64,000 nt of DNA from Sipunculus nudus (taxonomy: Eukaryota; Annelida; Sipuncula; Golfingiida; Sipunculidae), in assembly GCA_026874595.1 (NCBI GenBank), contig CM049320.1, forward strand, positions 19,291,714 through 19,355,713, read 5' to 3'. Positions 43,860 to 53,877 of the stretch are shown piece after piece. The first letter of the stretch is position 1. Each line of letters starts with the position of its first letter. The notes under the pieces are model-generated. The model had not been told where the DNA came from and searched no databases. It saw nothing but the letters and a program-made list of their open reading frames with translations. A program made the position numbers and the translations under genes.

Positions 43860-44220
43860 ATACTAAGGATCAATCATTTTGTCATTTTTACAGTACTGAT
43901 AATATAAAAGCATTAAGAGTTTGTCTGTTTAAATACTTCAGTTGTTTTATTCATTCTGCAATATAATGGTTATAACTTTGATACAAGAACATTAACCTAA
44001 TGATTCATTAATGTGTATTTAAGTCAGTCTTACTTGAACAATCAATCTATGATCTGTTTGTGTTTACTTTATTCAATCTCATCAAGGGCAATGTACTTAT
44101 TATATATTTCTGTTCATTGCAGTTAATCTGCTTCAACATACCTTTATGGACACATTAAATGGATTTTGCTTTATTTGGTGTCAGTGTGTTGACTGATTGT
44201 CAAACTGTAGATTCGCTACA

Positions 44221-44474
44221 GGCTCTGTTAGGTATTGTCCAGGTATGGGGCAGTCTACAGGATTTTTACAGTTACATTCTTTGGCTGGCGCTGTTTTGCT
44301 GTTCTTGGAGATGATAGTTTTTGTTATGCCCCCGGTTTTTGTCACGGATATGATCGAAGCAGTTAAGTGATTATGACCATGTGCTGTCGCTGATGGACAC
44401 AAGCTTTTTGCGTGATCCAAGAGCCACCTGATTCTTAACATATGCACTTGTCTCCATCGATAAACATGTACCAC
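44221..44474 (-). pseudogene. Penelope-like element, linker to GIY-YIG (5' part)
   Basis: The minus-strand frame contains KECNCKNPVDCPIPGQYLTE, matching the cysteine-rich CxC...CP..G motif that precedes the GIY-YIG endonuclease in Penelope-like elements. It continues directly, after removal of BEL and one GGCTC, into IYHATVTTG at 30470. The RT part upstream is not recognisable. Confidence 0.6.
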
Positions 44475-44636
44475 TGATAAACAGATACCCTTCCGCCAGA
44501 GGTCGTTCCTACACTCAAAATGATCCTCTTCCGTTTAGGTGCCGAGGGACGATTTATCTTTATACATGGGTCCGACTGAGAATATGTGCATGATTAACTG
44601 ATAATGAATAACAAATTTTATTTAACGTAGGCCTAC

Positions 44637-45186
44637 CTTTTGGGTGTGGTCCCGATGTTTCCATTGCATCGATATTCCGTTACATTACGACCTGTCCTCT
44701 AAAATCCACCCCTAGTCTCCATAATGTAGGATTGAAGTAGCTGATTACGTCATTAACTTCAGCAGCGCCAGATTTCTTACCCTGAGCTATTACGAGATAC
44801 TTCATGACTTGAAGCGTATGATCAGTCATTTTTTAGGAGAACTTTTTTATAAGATGTGTATGATTTGACAGCTGAGAAAACCGCCTTTTCGTTGATTCAA
44901 AAAAGATCCGTATGGGCTCGATCGCGATCGTCTTTTGTATTATTTTTCTTCACTTCTAACAAACTGATCGAGCTGTCGAACTTCTTAGGTATGATCCCCA
45001 ATGGTCCGGTTTTGTTCCCTTGGTATGTACGACCTTGAATAGCCATAAAAAAATCTGTGTGATATACACTTGTTGAGCTTTATGTGCCACTATCCCAATT
45101 TCGGAGAAAGATTGTGCGTTTTCAGTCGAGGCGCTGACAACAACAGCGACAACCATCACACTTGAAATCAACAACTACCGCGCCAT
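44637..45186 (-). pseudogene. FReD locus D, relic of exon 1
   Basis: On the minus strand, pieces in changing frames match exon 1 of loci A and B along its whole length: a signal-like stretch (VVAVVVSASTENAQ), KAQQVYITQ, KKFDSSISLLEVKKNNTKDD, KKVLLKND, and VNDVISYFNPTLWRL. It ends at PKG with an AAAG/GT donor at 44636. There are stops and shifts throughout, including one four codons after the ATG. No exon 2 was found; the downstream sequence is occupied by the Penelope/BEL nest. A GATAAAAG element at 45237-45244 sits where the other loci have theirs. Confidence 0.7.
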
Positions 45187-45236
45187 GCTTACAGTTGGTA
45201 GACGAAAGAGCGTCTCAAGCTGGGTGCATCCATTGA

Positions 45237-45244
45237 CTTTTATC
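45237..45244 (-). promoter_or_regulatory. TATA-like element of relic D
   Basis: GATAAAAG on the minus strand, 58 bases before the relic ATG, in register with the other FReD loci. Confidence 0.45.
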
Positions 45245-45416
45245 TTTAGAAGGGCGGTCACAGGAAACAGATCTCCCTACACCCGGCCTAATTTTTTTGT
45301 TTTGTTTACATTCACTGTTCCTTTGTTAACAGGTACGTGTCGGAACATATTAATTATTATATTCGCTCCACGGCTTTTTCATGGGCAATGTTGCCCAAAA
45401 TGAGGATGACGGCACG

Positions 45417-45419
<3 letters not shown>

Positions 45420-45495
<76 letters not shown>
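45420..45495. repeat. (TA)n microsatellite
   Basis: TA tract adjoining the hAT element. Confidence 0.95.
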
Positions 45496-45497
<2 letters not shown>

Positions 45498-45513
45498 GAT
45501 AAGACAATACTGA

Positions 45514-46020
45514 CAGTGGCGGCACCAGGGGGGCATGGGGGGGGGCAAATGCCCCCCCATACCCCCCCAGTTATAACCATTGCCCCCCCCCCAGTGGCCC
45601 CCCACCCAGATTCAGGCAAATCTTTGGGAAAATTCAGGCAAGAAGAAATATGAAAAAAAAAACTGTAAATGAAAGAATACATAACACAATTTGAAACACT
45701 TATAATACAGACAGGCGGCCTGAGGCAGGCAGCCCCCCCCCCCATGCATCTATTAGAGGGTTCCCACAGTAACAGGCCAGCTGGTCACTGTCCAAAGCTG
45801 GACTGCTGCCTGCTTGTGGGTCAGTGCCGCTTGTCTGCAGCTGTTTCATATACCAGCTCAGGATTTGTGTCACAGAGGTGACCTCCAAGTGGTTAAAAGA
45901 AGCTTCTATAGCAGCACTGTGGCTGTAAAAGTTTTACTGTCCTCACACAGCAGATATCCGATGTTTTCTATACAAGCACTGGCTATAGGTATGTACACAC
46001 ACCCCCATGATCGAATACAC

Positions 46021-46055
<35 letters not shown>

Positions 46056-46918
46056 ACCTAACCTAGTAGATAACAGAACACTGAAAAAAAATTAAAACAC
46101 AATGTCTGAAAGCAAGTCAGCCAAGTTCTTTGCTGGAACTTTTTTTGCTATCAAGAATGTCACTTCGAAGATGAATACTATTGAGTTTAGATAAAAATGA
46201 TAAAATACATTTAAATTTAAAAGCACCATACGATCATAGTCATGCAGCATTGTGTCATTACTGGCCATCATTATGTAATTATTTAACATATTTATAAAAG
46301 GGATTTAGGAGCTTCAGGTTACTGGCTTTTATCAGTGCTGGAGCTTTCTTCTGTCAGCTAACATTTGTCAAGAAATATGAAATGTCATGAAATATGAAAT
46401 TTTTGTCATTACTTGTATGACAAGGTAAGTGAATAATGAGAAATCTAAATTATGTCATTTTGGTTATGCTGCAACAAATAGCGCTGGTTATTTCATCTGA
46501 TGATGGCCAGTAATGACCTTATGTACTGGCAAATTTGTGGTATTTGTTTAATGCATAAATATGTGTGTATTACATTTAATTATTACAATGACCTTGTATA
46601 CCAGTAATCTTTGTTTCCTTAATCAAACGGAGCACAAACTTGGTGTACTGTTTATTGTTTGAGCCAGCAAGCCAGCTGGTAATTTGTCATGCCCAGGCTC
46701 GTGTCCAGCACCACTGACAGCATACAGCTTACATAGAGCTGCACAGGGTCACTTGTCCCTGTCCCTAGCTCCAAGTAGCCCTGAATTGTGTTACCAGGCT
46801 GCCGGTGTATTTGGGGTATGCCAAGGGTATAAGGGTGTAGTCAGGTCGTAACAAGTAATAGTCCAGGCAAGTTTCAAGTCACCTTACTGTCCTGTATTCG
46901 TTAAGATTTTATGTGAAG

Positions 46919-46982
<64 letters not shown>

Positions 46983-47204
46983 TAGATAGATAATTCCCTG
47001 TTTATATACATCTCATTTTCATCTTTCTGTTTTAAGAAATATATAATAAGTTTCAACAGATTGCAGCCGCTTAAGCGTGAAGTGTTTATCTCACGCTATG
47101 CGCAAAATTTTTTTTGCCCCCCCCCCCCCCCTCCTCCAACATTTTCTTTTGTCCTCCATTTGCCCCCCCCCCCCCCCCCTTTTAAAATCCTGGTGCCGCC
47201 ACTG
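45514..47204. mobile_element. hAT element with perfect 8-bp TSD, non-autonomous
   Basis: 1691 bp. The terminal repeats CAGTGGCGGCACCAGG are exact at both ends, and the flanks AATACTGA match at 45506-45513 and 47205-47212. Poly-C/G stretches follow each end. The interior has a (CA)n tract at about 46026-46053, a (TA)n tract at about 46919-46989, and no transposase frame. A partial relative lies at about 58975-59640 (minus), and a lone end at 57753. Confidence 0.9.
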
Positions 47205-47230
47205 AATACTGATACATACTATAGTACTGA

Positions 47231-47555
47231 GACCAAAAGAAAAGAGAAAATGAAATGTATGGTTCTCAGGCATCGCCCGCGTCAATTTTATCCCCCCCCC
47301 CTCCCGCATTCAATTTTTTTTTTATTTGATTTTCATCTTTCAATAAGATAAAATAATAAAAATGTGATAAGTTTTCCTTTGTTATATACTGCTTTTACCT
47401 GTTTAGAAAAAAATATATGTTATTATCATGATTTTCCGTGATCATATATTTTTTTTTTTATCGAAACATGCAAAAAATGTAAAAAAAAAATAAACCACCC
47501 GACCGCACTGATTTAAAAGAAAAGTGCCTGAGAACCATATACCTTTTTTTTTGCC
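47231..47555. mobile_element. Harbinger-like MITE, copy 2
   Basis: Inverted ends containing GTATGGTTCTCAGGCA and TGCCTGAGAACCATATACC match the copy at 9340-9681. It starts 19 bases after the hAT target duplication. Flanking triplets are TGA and TAA. Confidence 0.55.
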
Positions 47556-47619
47556 TAAGACATATGCATATAAATTAAACAGGCACAATAAGACCTTTAA
47601 TGGTCGTCCAGTGTGTAAT

Positions 47620-47820
47620 AAAACGCAGTTCGTTGTTAATAACTGCTGCATGGATACGCGTATTTCACCCATGAATGTAATATTTATTATCGATTACCCA
47701 ACAAAACAACGTCATGTTTTGTCATACTTCGGGAAAATGGGAGTTCGACAAGTAGGTGAAAATGAAACAGTACTGTTAGCAATGGCGTACACAGACTTTT
47801 AATTGAATTGATCCAAACCC
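47620..47820 (+). repeat. Dispersed repeat R2, copy 2
   Basis: Matches 8600-8880 in order and orientation (AATAACTGCTGCATG, ATGAATGTAATATT, GAGTTCGACA). Non-coding. Confidence 0.45.
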
Positions 47821-47984
47821 TATATAAAATCGACGTTTGGTCGGCAGACTCCGGCTAAAGGGCCTTGTTAGCCACACAGCAGTATATCATTGCTGGTATT
47901 GACATTATAAGTCATTCCCCTTTCGTGGCTCATCTTGACTTTGCAAAAGTTAGCTGAATTTAAGTGGCTTCAAAGAATTCCCTG

Positions 47985-48395
47985 CTTCTGTGGCTCAGGG
48001 GTAGAGCGCAGGACTCAAAACCGGGAGATCGTGGGTTCGAATCTCAGCCGAGGCGGTGAGGTTTTTCACGTACGGCTCCCACCCATGGTGAGCGCTCTGC
48101 AGGTTTAATGGGAAGGCTGTGCCCTACAGCCGTGAATCACTCACATACGAGTGCGTCTTTGGGGGATTCCTCGGTGTTATGACCCAGCAATGGGAATGAT
48201 TACACACCCAGGACCCGCAGGTGCGGTAGACACCGGGCCTGGGTGACACCAGGGTATAAAAATGATAGGTAGCGAGTGCAACCGCCCTGTCAAGTAGTCC
48301 CAAACCCAAATGGAAACTCTGTAGATGTACATACTTAGTTAAGACTTAGTTAAGTCAGCATTAAAAAATGGAGGCGGTATATTAAAAAAAAAAGA
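47985..48395 (+). mobile_element. SINE family S1, best copy (tRNA head)
   Basis: A tRNA-like head with A box TGGCTCAGGGGTAGAGCG (47991-48008) and B box GGTTCGAATC (48034-48043), a body of about 280 bp and an A-rich tail near 48390 after GGAGGCGG. Transcription would be by RNA polymerase III; mobilisation requires a LINE in trans. Other copies: 28037, 50030 and about 55600. Confidence 0.75.
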
Positions 48396-48399
48396 ATTC

Positions 48400-50029
48400 A
48401 CGCCAATATAGCGATGTTGCAAAGTATCTATTTGACTTAAAGCAGATTTGTCTTCTTTACAAGCAATACATCTTATCAGTCATAACTATAACCAATTAGT
48501 AAAATTACCTGATCAAATCACTGTCCGTTACGTTACAGTATGGTCTCCCTTTTGTTTTGATTCTCAGTAGATCTATTACGACATTCCTTTCAAGAAAATA
48601 AAATAATAATATTTTGATATGCACCATTGTTATGCTATGTCTTTACCTGTAGAGCAAAATAATTATGTTTTTATCATTTAGTCCTCCAATCATATGATTT
48701 TGCTATTGCAACCCTCTATATAATAATAAGGTACAATAATTTCTCTTTTGTTTGAGAAACCAACCATTTTTGCCTAAGATATCGATATTTTGTGACAAAA
48801 GAAAATTCAGTAATCATTCCTGGCACTAAATGTTAGCCATGATTAAGCAATAACAGAAGTACCGAACCATGGACTCCTTACACACCGGTCTCACTATAAA
48901 CATTCCTTCCAGTTATCTATATTAAAACCTATGTTTATTCACCCTCAGTAATGTTATTTTTTTTTAAATCGGTCTGATTTCCATATTGGAAATGGGTTTT
49001 CGTGTGGACTTCAAACACTCATCGTTATGTTTCATCGTTTATACTATTCCTTTCGTCTTGCAAAAATTTCATCAGCCGGTCCTGCCCGATTTAATTGGAC
49101 TCAGTATTATCGATGCCCTGTCATTTATCGAGTCCGATGTTCATAGCCTACAGTACGTTAGAGTTTCTACAATATAAGCCACAGTCCAGTGTTAGCCGTC
49201 ATAGCGTACTAGTGTTGTTGAGAGGGTTCCATAGATGCTTGTATCGTCCAGCCAACCGGCTTTTTTTTTAAAAACATGGGTTGTTACACAGGACAGTTGA
49301 CTACAGCTACCATGGTTTGACACATGATCCGCAGAATCATCGCCCGACTACCACTTGACTGACCTATAAACCGGGACAAACCACGACGCTATTCAGCATT
49401 GAAGAAGGCCATGGCCATACATATTACCGAAGGTATACAAAAGTGTTAGTTCTTCACTTCCTTATGTCTGATATTTCCGAATTTCGGCAGATCTGTAGTT
49501 GTAACCATTTTATTTCTAATAGGCTGATTTCAAACAATGTAAATCAACAGAGATATACTATACATCTGGGCTCGGAGAGTCTGCCTATCCCGTTCAGTCT
49601 GAACTAAGAGATTTTGGAACCGGGGGGGGGGGGGGGGGGGGGTCGTCAGGGGTACATATAGCTTTATTCAGGAATAGGGGCCGGCCGATCTTCATTGCCA
49701 ATCATTAATCCACATCAAAGTCTGATTTCACGATTGAACAAAACTATCTGATCTGAATTTAACAATCTGACACTTTTATAACAATGCTTCCTCCCTTAGG
49801 CACAAAGCTGTTTAGAGCAAAATGTAATTGTGACCATTAATTTCATATAATTCATTTTTACTTTTGTGTCCAACCTATACAATCCAGACGGAATACATCC
49901 TGTTTTGTGTGTAATGCTAGACCCAGTTGTGGCTGTGTAGTGTATACTACAGAGCTACAACTCGGTCAAGTGCAATACCAAGCTCTTCCATTTTCAAATA
50001 TAGACCTTTAACACATGTAACTTGCCGTA
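48400..50029. other. Intergenic, no gene seen
   Basis: AT-rich with a 21-base G run at 49622-49642. Open frame 48986-49177 has no motif. Confidence 0.4.
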
Positions 50030-50398
50030 TTTAATCTGTGGCTCAGGGGTAGGGCACAGGACGCAAAGCCGGGAGGTTGTAAGAAACCCAGGGGGAGCGC
50101 TCTGCAGGTTTGAGGGGAAGACTGTGCCCCACAGCCGTGTATCTCTCGCAAACGAGTGAATCTTTGGCACGGCAATGAGGATGATAAGACACCCAGGATC
50201 CGCAGGTGCGGTACTCACCGGGCGTGGGTGACACCAGGATACAAAAATAATATGATAGGAAGCGAGTGCTGCCGCCCTGTCAAGTAGACCCAAGCCGAAA
50301 TGGAGCTCTGCAGATGTACATACATAGATTAAGAATTTGATAAGAGAGCCTAAAAATTGGAGGCGGTTACCTATACCAAAAATAAATCTAAAAAAAAA
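50030..50398 (+). mobile_element. SINE family S1, copy with partial head
   Basis: A box region TGGCTCAGGGGTAGGGCACA at 50038-50057; the B box is damaged by a deletion after GGGAGGTTGTAAG. The body and the GGAGGCGGTTACC tail match the 47985 copy. Confidence 0.7.
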
Positions 50399-50699
50399 AA
50401 GAACAGTGAATCTTGTGTTATATAATATACATGCTTACAACATAATCAAAACTATCTTCAAAACGTTGTGTCCTTGGTATTTACCTGTCCAGGACCTTAT
50501 CATAAATTTTCTTGGTCGCACAGCAACACACACACACACACACACGCACATATATATATATGGTAACTTATTTCCATAATAATTTGAACTGCTCTTTTGC
50601 CATTTTTCTTTCTTTTCAGGTTTTTGTTTTATGCATGGCAGTGAAACATTGGGGAATGAAAGGAATAAGCCAATTTTAATTGTTTATCATTAATAAAGG

Positions 50700-50948
50700 T
50701 CTGTTATAAAGTCTAGTGGTAGAACGCTCGGCTCTCTTCGCTGGCGACTCGGATTCGAACCCTGGAGTTGCCATGAGAGTGGGTTGTAATGGCCCGTCCA
50801 TGGTTGGTCGTTTTCTCCGGGTTCTCCGGTTACCTTCACCTCTAACAGACTAACGAACGCTATCATGCGGGCCATGGAGAGAGCCGTGTATTAGTCATTA
50901 TAACTAGTTGTGAAATCCATGTAAAATAAATAAAGTTTAATTAATAAA
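50700..50948 (+). mobile_element. Second tRNA-derived SINE (different family)
   Basis: The head has TCTAGTGGTAGAACGCTCGG (50712-50731) and B box GGATTCGAACC (50751-50761), followed by a GC-rich body (CTCCGGGTTCTCCGG) and an A/T-rich tail AAATAAATAAAG. The body differs from S1. Its assignment to a named bivalve SINE family is not attempted. Confidence 0.65.
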
Positions 50949-51649
50949 AACGTTTACAGGTGTATGTTTAAATTCCTCCTGACATTGGTGTAACAAGAAT
51001 GCTGAGACGTAGGCCCTAATCAACAAAATGTGATATGATGTGAGCGACTATTGACACGAGTCTGCTCCAGGACAGCACTGCTCAAGGAGGGCACACGTCT
51101 ACTCTAAGCGAACACTGCTCTAAGAGAACACACATGTTTGCTCCAGGAGAGCAAGCTGTTCAAGAGAGCACTGCACCAGGATCTGCTGAAGAACTGCTGA
51201 AAATTTGCTTCTAATATGCAAATAGGCCTGCTCATTTTTAGCACTAATTTAAATAATTGGAACCGCTCATTTTTTTCCTGAAACACTGTCTAAAACATGC
51301 TAAAAAAGTGGTGTCGTTCCACAAAATACAGAATGATTATCCATTGAGTTTACGGTATCATTATCGTCAATAACCCCTATATCTAAAATCAATCCATGTA
51401 GACGTCGTTTATATTCATATTAGACTCCATAAAATTTACATTGTGTTACAGATGTCTATTTTATTGTGCGCAGAGTGTTACATGTGTCTGTTAACATCCT
51501 GATTCGTGTAGCGCAGGCATCGTTCGTTTCTATGGAAACATTGATTGTTGGGCGCTGGCTCGCGTGTGGGGTCTGGGGCGGGGAGACACAGCGTTCTTTG
51601 TTCTACATGTTTTAGGTCTGTTCATGTGCGTGTGTATAGTTCTTTAGAA
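50949..51649. other. Intergenic; degenerate short tandem motif
   Basis: No gene. At 51060-51190 a roughly 20-bp degenerate phrase (CTGCTC.AAG.GAGCAC type) recurs about five times. Confidence 0.4.
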
Positions 51650-53127
51650 TTTAAAAATTTAAGACCAATACCTTGAACCACTCCAGAGATATGAGCAATT
51701 TTCATCCAAAGCACGTGTAAAGTTGGATGCCAAGGCAAAACGATAGCAAATTGCGCCACCAGTCTCGAGTAAAAGATAGAAGCGTCCAAGATTTATGAAT
51801 ATGCAGAATTTCAGGCCAATGGGGCAATTCACTCCTCAGAAAAGAGCATTTATTTATTTTATTGAAACGGAAAGGTAGGTCTGGTTTACGAGAAAATTTT
51901 CAAAGATGGATGGACATGCAGAATTTCAGACCAATACCTTGAACAAATCCGGAGATAAAAGCAATTTTCACCCAAAGCACATATACAGATGGGCGCCACG
52001 CCAAAAGGATTGCAGATGGCGCCACCGGTCTTGAGTACAAGATGGAGGAGTCCAAGATCTATGGATATGCACAATTTCTGGCCAAAATGGCAAATCGCTC
52101 TTTATAGAAGAGGTCATTAATATATTCTAATAAAACGGGAAGGTAGGTGACACAACCTGTCCAGTTTACGAGAAAACTTTCCATGATGGATGGACATGCC
52201 AAATGTCAGACCTCTACCTTGAACCACTCCTGAGATATGAGCAATTTCCACTGAAAGCAAACGTACAGATGGACGCCACACAATTACGATTGGAGACAGC
52301 GCCACCAGTCTTGAATATAAGATGGAGGTATCCCAGATCAATGGACATGCACAATATCAGCCTAATGTGTCCATTAGTTTTAGACTCATAATGCTCACAG
52401 TACTGTCAAGTGGCAATGATGAGTAATGCAAAGGCCCGAAAACAAGAAAAGGACAGAAGGTGGTGCCACCTGTCTTCCGCAGAAGACAAAGCTATCCAAG
52501 ATCTTCGGTCAATTTGATTTTTGGACCAATCCATGCATCCCTTATAAAGATATTAATGATTTTGTGTGATTTTCACCATATATGGCAATATTCATGGTCA
52601 AGGCCACTCTCATAGGAAAGGTCATGACCCTAATTTCAATTTCCATCATCCAATAATCCCCGTCTATGTATATGCACCATAATCCCTGTCTATGTATATG
52701 CATATTATGAAAGAAATATGCCAATTAGTTTTTTACTAATAATGCTCAGTGTACTGTACTCAGGCAATTATGGGGGTATTAAACGGCACGAAAACAGGAA
52801 AAGGATAACAGGGGGCGCCACCATTTCTGCTACATGACAACATTATCCAAGATATTCGGCCATGTTGATATTTGGATCAATCAATGCAAGACTTCTTGAG
52901 ATATTTAACAATTTTATGTGATTTTACCCCCAAATGGATATATTTAAGGCCAAGGTCTCTCACTTAGTAAATTTTAAATAGGCTTCGTCCTCTTACCCAT
53001 ATCTATGCACCTGTCAAGTTTGGTAAAGCTCTTTAAAATATTTTTTGAGTTATCGCGTCCAAACGGCGGCAGCGGCGGCGGCGCGACCGTGCTTAAACCA
53101 AAGTATCTCGACTTTGTCTGGTGATAC
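51650..53127 (-). mobile_element. Helentron-like element G4 (3' end missing)
   Basis: On the minus strand the 5' end GTATCACCAGACAAAGTCG (to 53127) follows AATT and is followed by an inverse copy (AGATAC) and a GCC-type run (about 53067-53085). The body has modules with GCGCCACC at about 51756, 52017, 52300, 52463 and 52815. The 5' 350 bases match G3 closely. I cannot find the 3' hairpin, so the far end is approximate and probably truncated. Confidence 0.6.
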
Positions 53128-53877
53128 AATTATAAATAGAAACCTTTTTTTACCACAATAAATCGGTCTCGGTCAAGATTGACAAAATAATAATAAAAAA
53201 ATCGATACATCCAAACGGAATCGCAAAACGCGATAGTCCTCCGTCATTAACGCGGGAATTAAATCATGTGTAATGTATCACATTCAATCAAAATATTCAA
53301 AGATCCTTTCGAAAGAAATAAATGAATGTGGATTTGCAAGCTTTATTATCAAATGTCTAATAATACATGGTATGGCAGCATGGAAAGCAGTCTTCAAGTA
53401 TTACAGTAATTTTTCATATGTATGAGATTCACACTATTTAAAAAATGTTACATATATTCTAAGCATAAATTGTAGGTTATATTTCCGTTTTAAAATGGGG
53501 TAAGTCAACCAAAAATGGCTTGTTCACTCTGAAATATGTTCCGCGAGCCTAGAACTTTTTAAAAAAGTTACGATTTCTTGGACTGGAAAGGCTGGGGACT
53601 TCAATTGGAGTTCGTACGAGAATTAAGAAGTAAAGCTGTCACAAAAAGGATAACGTCCCGACCTATTTCACGAAATAAATATTTGTATTTTTTTTTTTTG
53701 TGGGAACAACGTCCAGGGCACCACGTGCTGTTGGTTTATAGGACGAGCACAGAAGGGAAACCAACATGTTTTGTATTTCAGCTGACGGTAGAGCCTTCTT
53801 ATGCTGCGATGAGTCCAAAATGGAATAACAAAATTGATAGAAAAAAGTAAAATTGAGTTGAGGGATAAGCTGACCTC
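53128..53877. other. 3' flank of FReD B (duplicated with C)
   Basis: From about 53280 the sequence matches 60345-60640 downstream of locus C (CCTTTCGAAAGAAAT, GTGGATTTGCAAG, TCAAATGTC), so the tandem duplication reaches past the gene to the edge of a Helentron-like element on both sides. The open frame 53578-53850 is not recognised. Confidence 0.6.

Larger units (their letters stand above)
30471..44220 (+). mobile_element. BEL/Pao LTR retrotransposon, recent, with nested Gypsy
   Basis: Complete element: 702-bp LTRs starting TGTTATGG and ending GCTACA, a single gag-pol frame and perfect 5-bp target duplications. The right LTR is split by a 5984-bp Gypsy element. By eye the two LTRs show no difference, implying a very recent insertion. 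Without the Gypsy element its length is about 7.76 kb. The only defect seen is a one-base frameshift late in pol (36893-36899). I could not assign a primer-binding site with confidence. Confidence 0.9.
37531..44220 (+). repeat. BEL 3' LTR, split by Gypsy (37531-37875 and 43860-44220)
   Basis: The first 345 bases are at 37531-37875 and the remainder resumes at 43860, with ATAC duplicated by the Gypsy insertion. The summed length, less the duplication, is 702, equal to the 5' LTR. Confidence 0.9.

Noticed and set aside
47991-48060. Functional tRNA gene
   Set aside because: A and B boxes are present, but the anticodon stem and acceptor pairing are poor, and the sequence continues into a SINE body with further copies.
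53578-53850. 90-codon frame downstream of FReD B as a gene
   Set aside because: No motif, and the duplicated flank of locus C has no counterpart frame.
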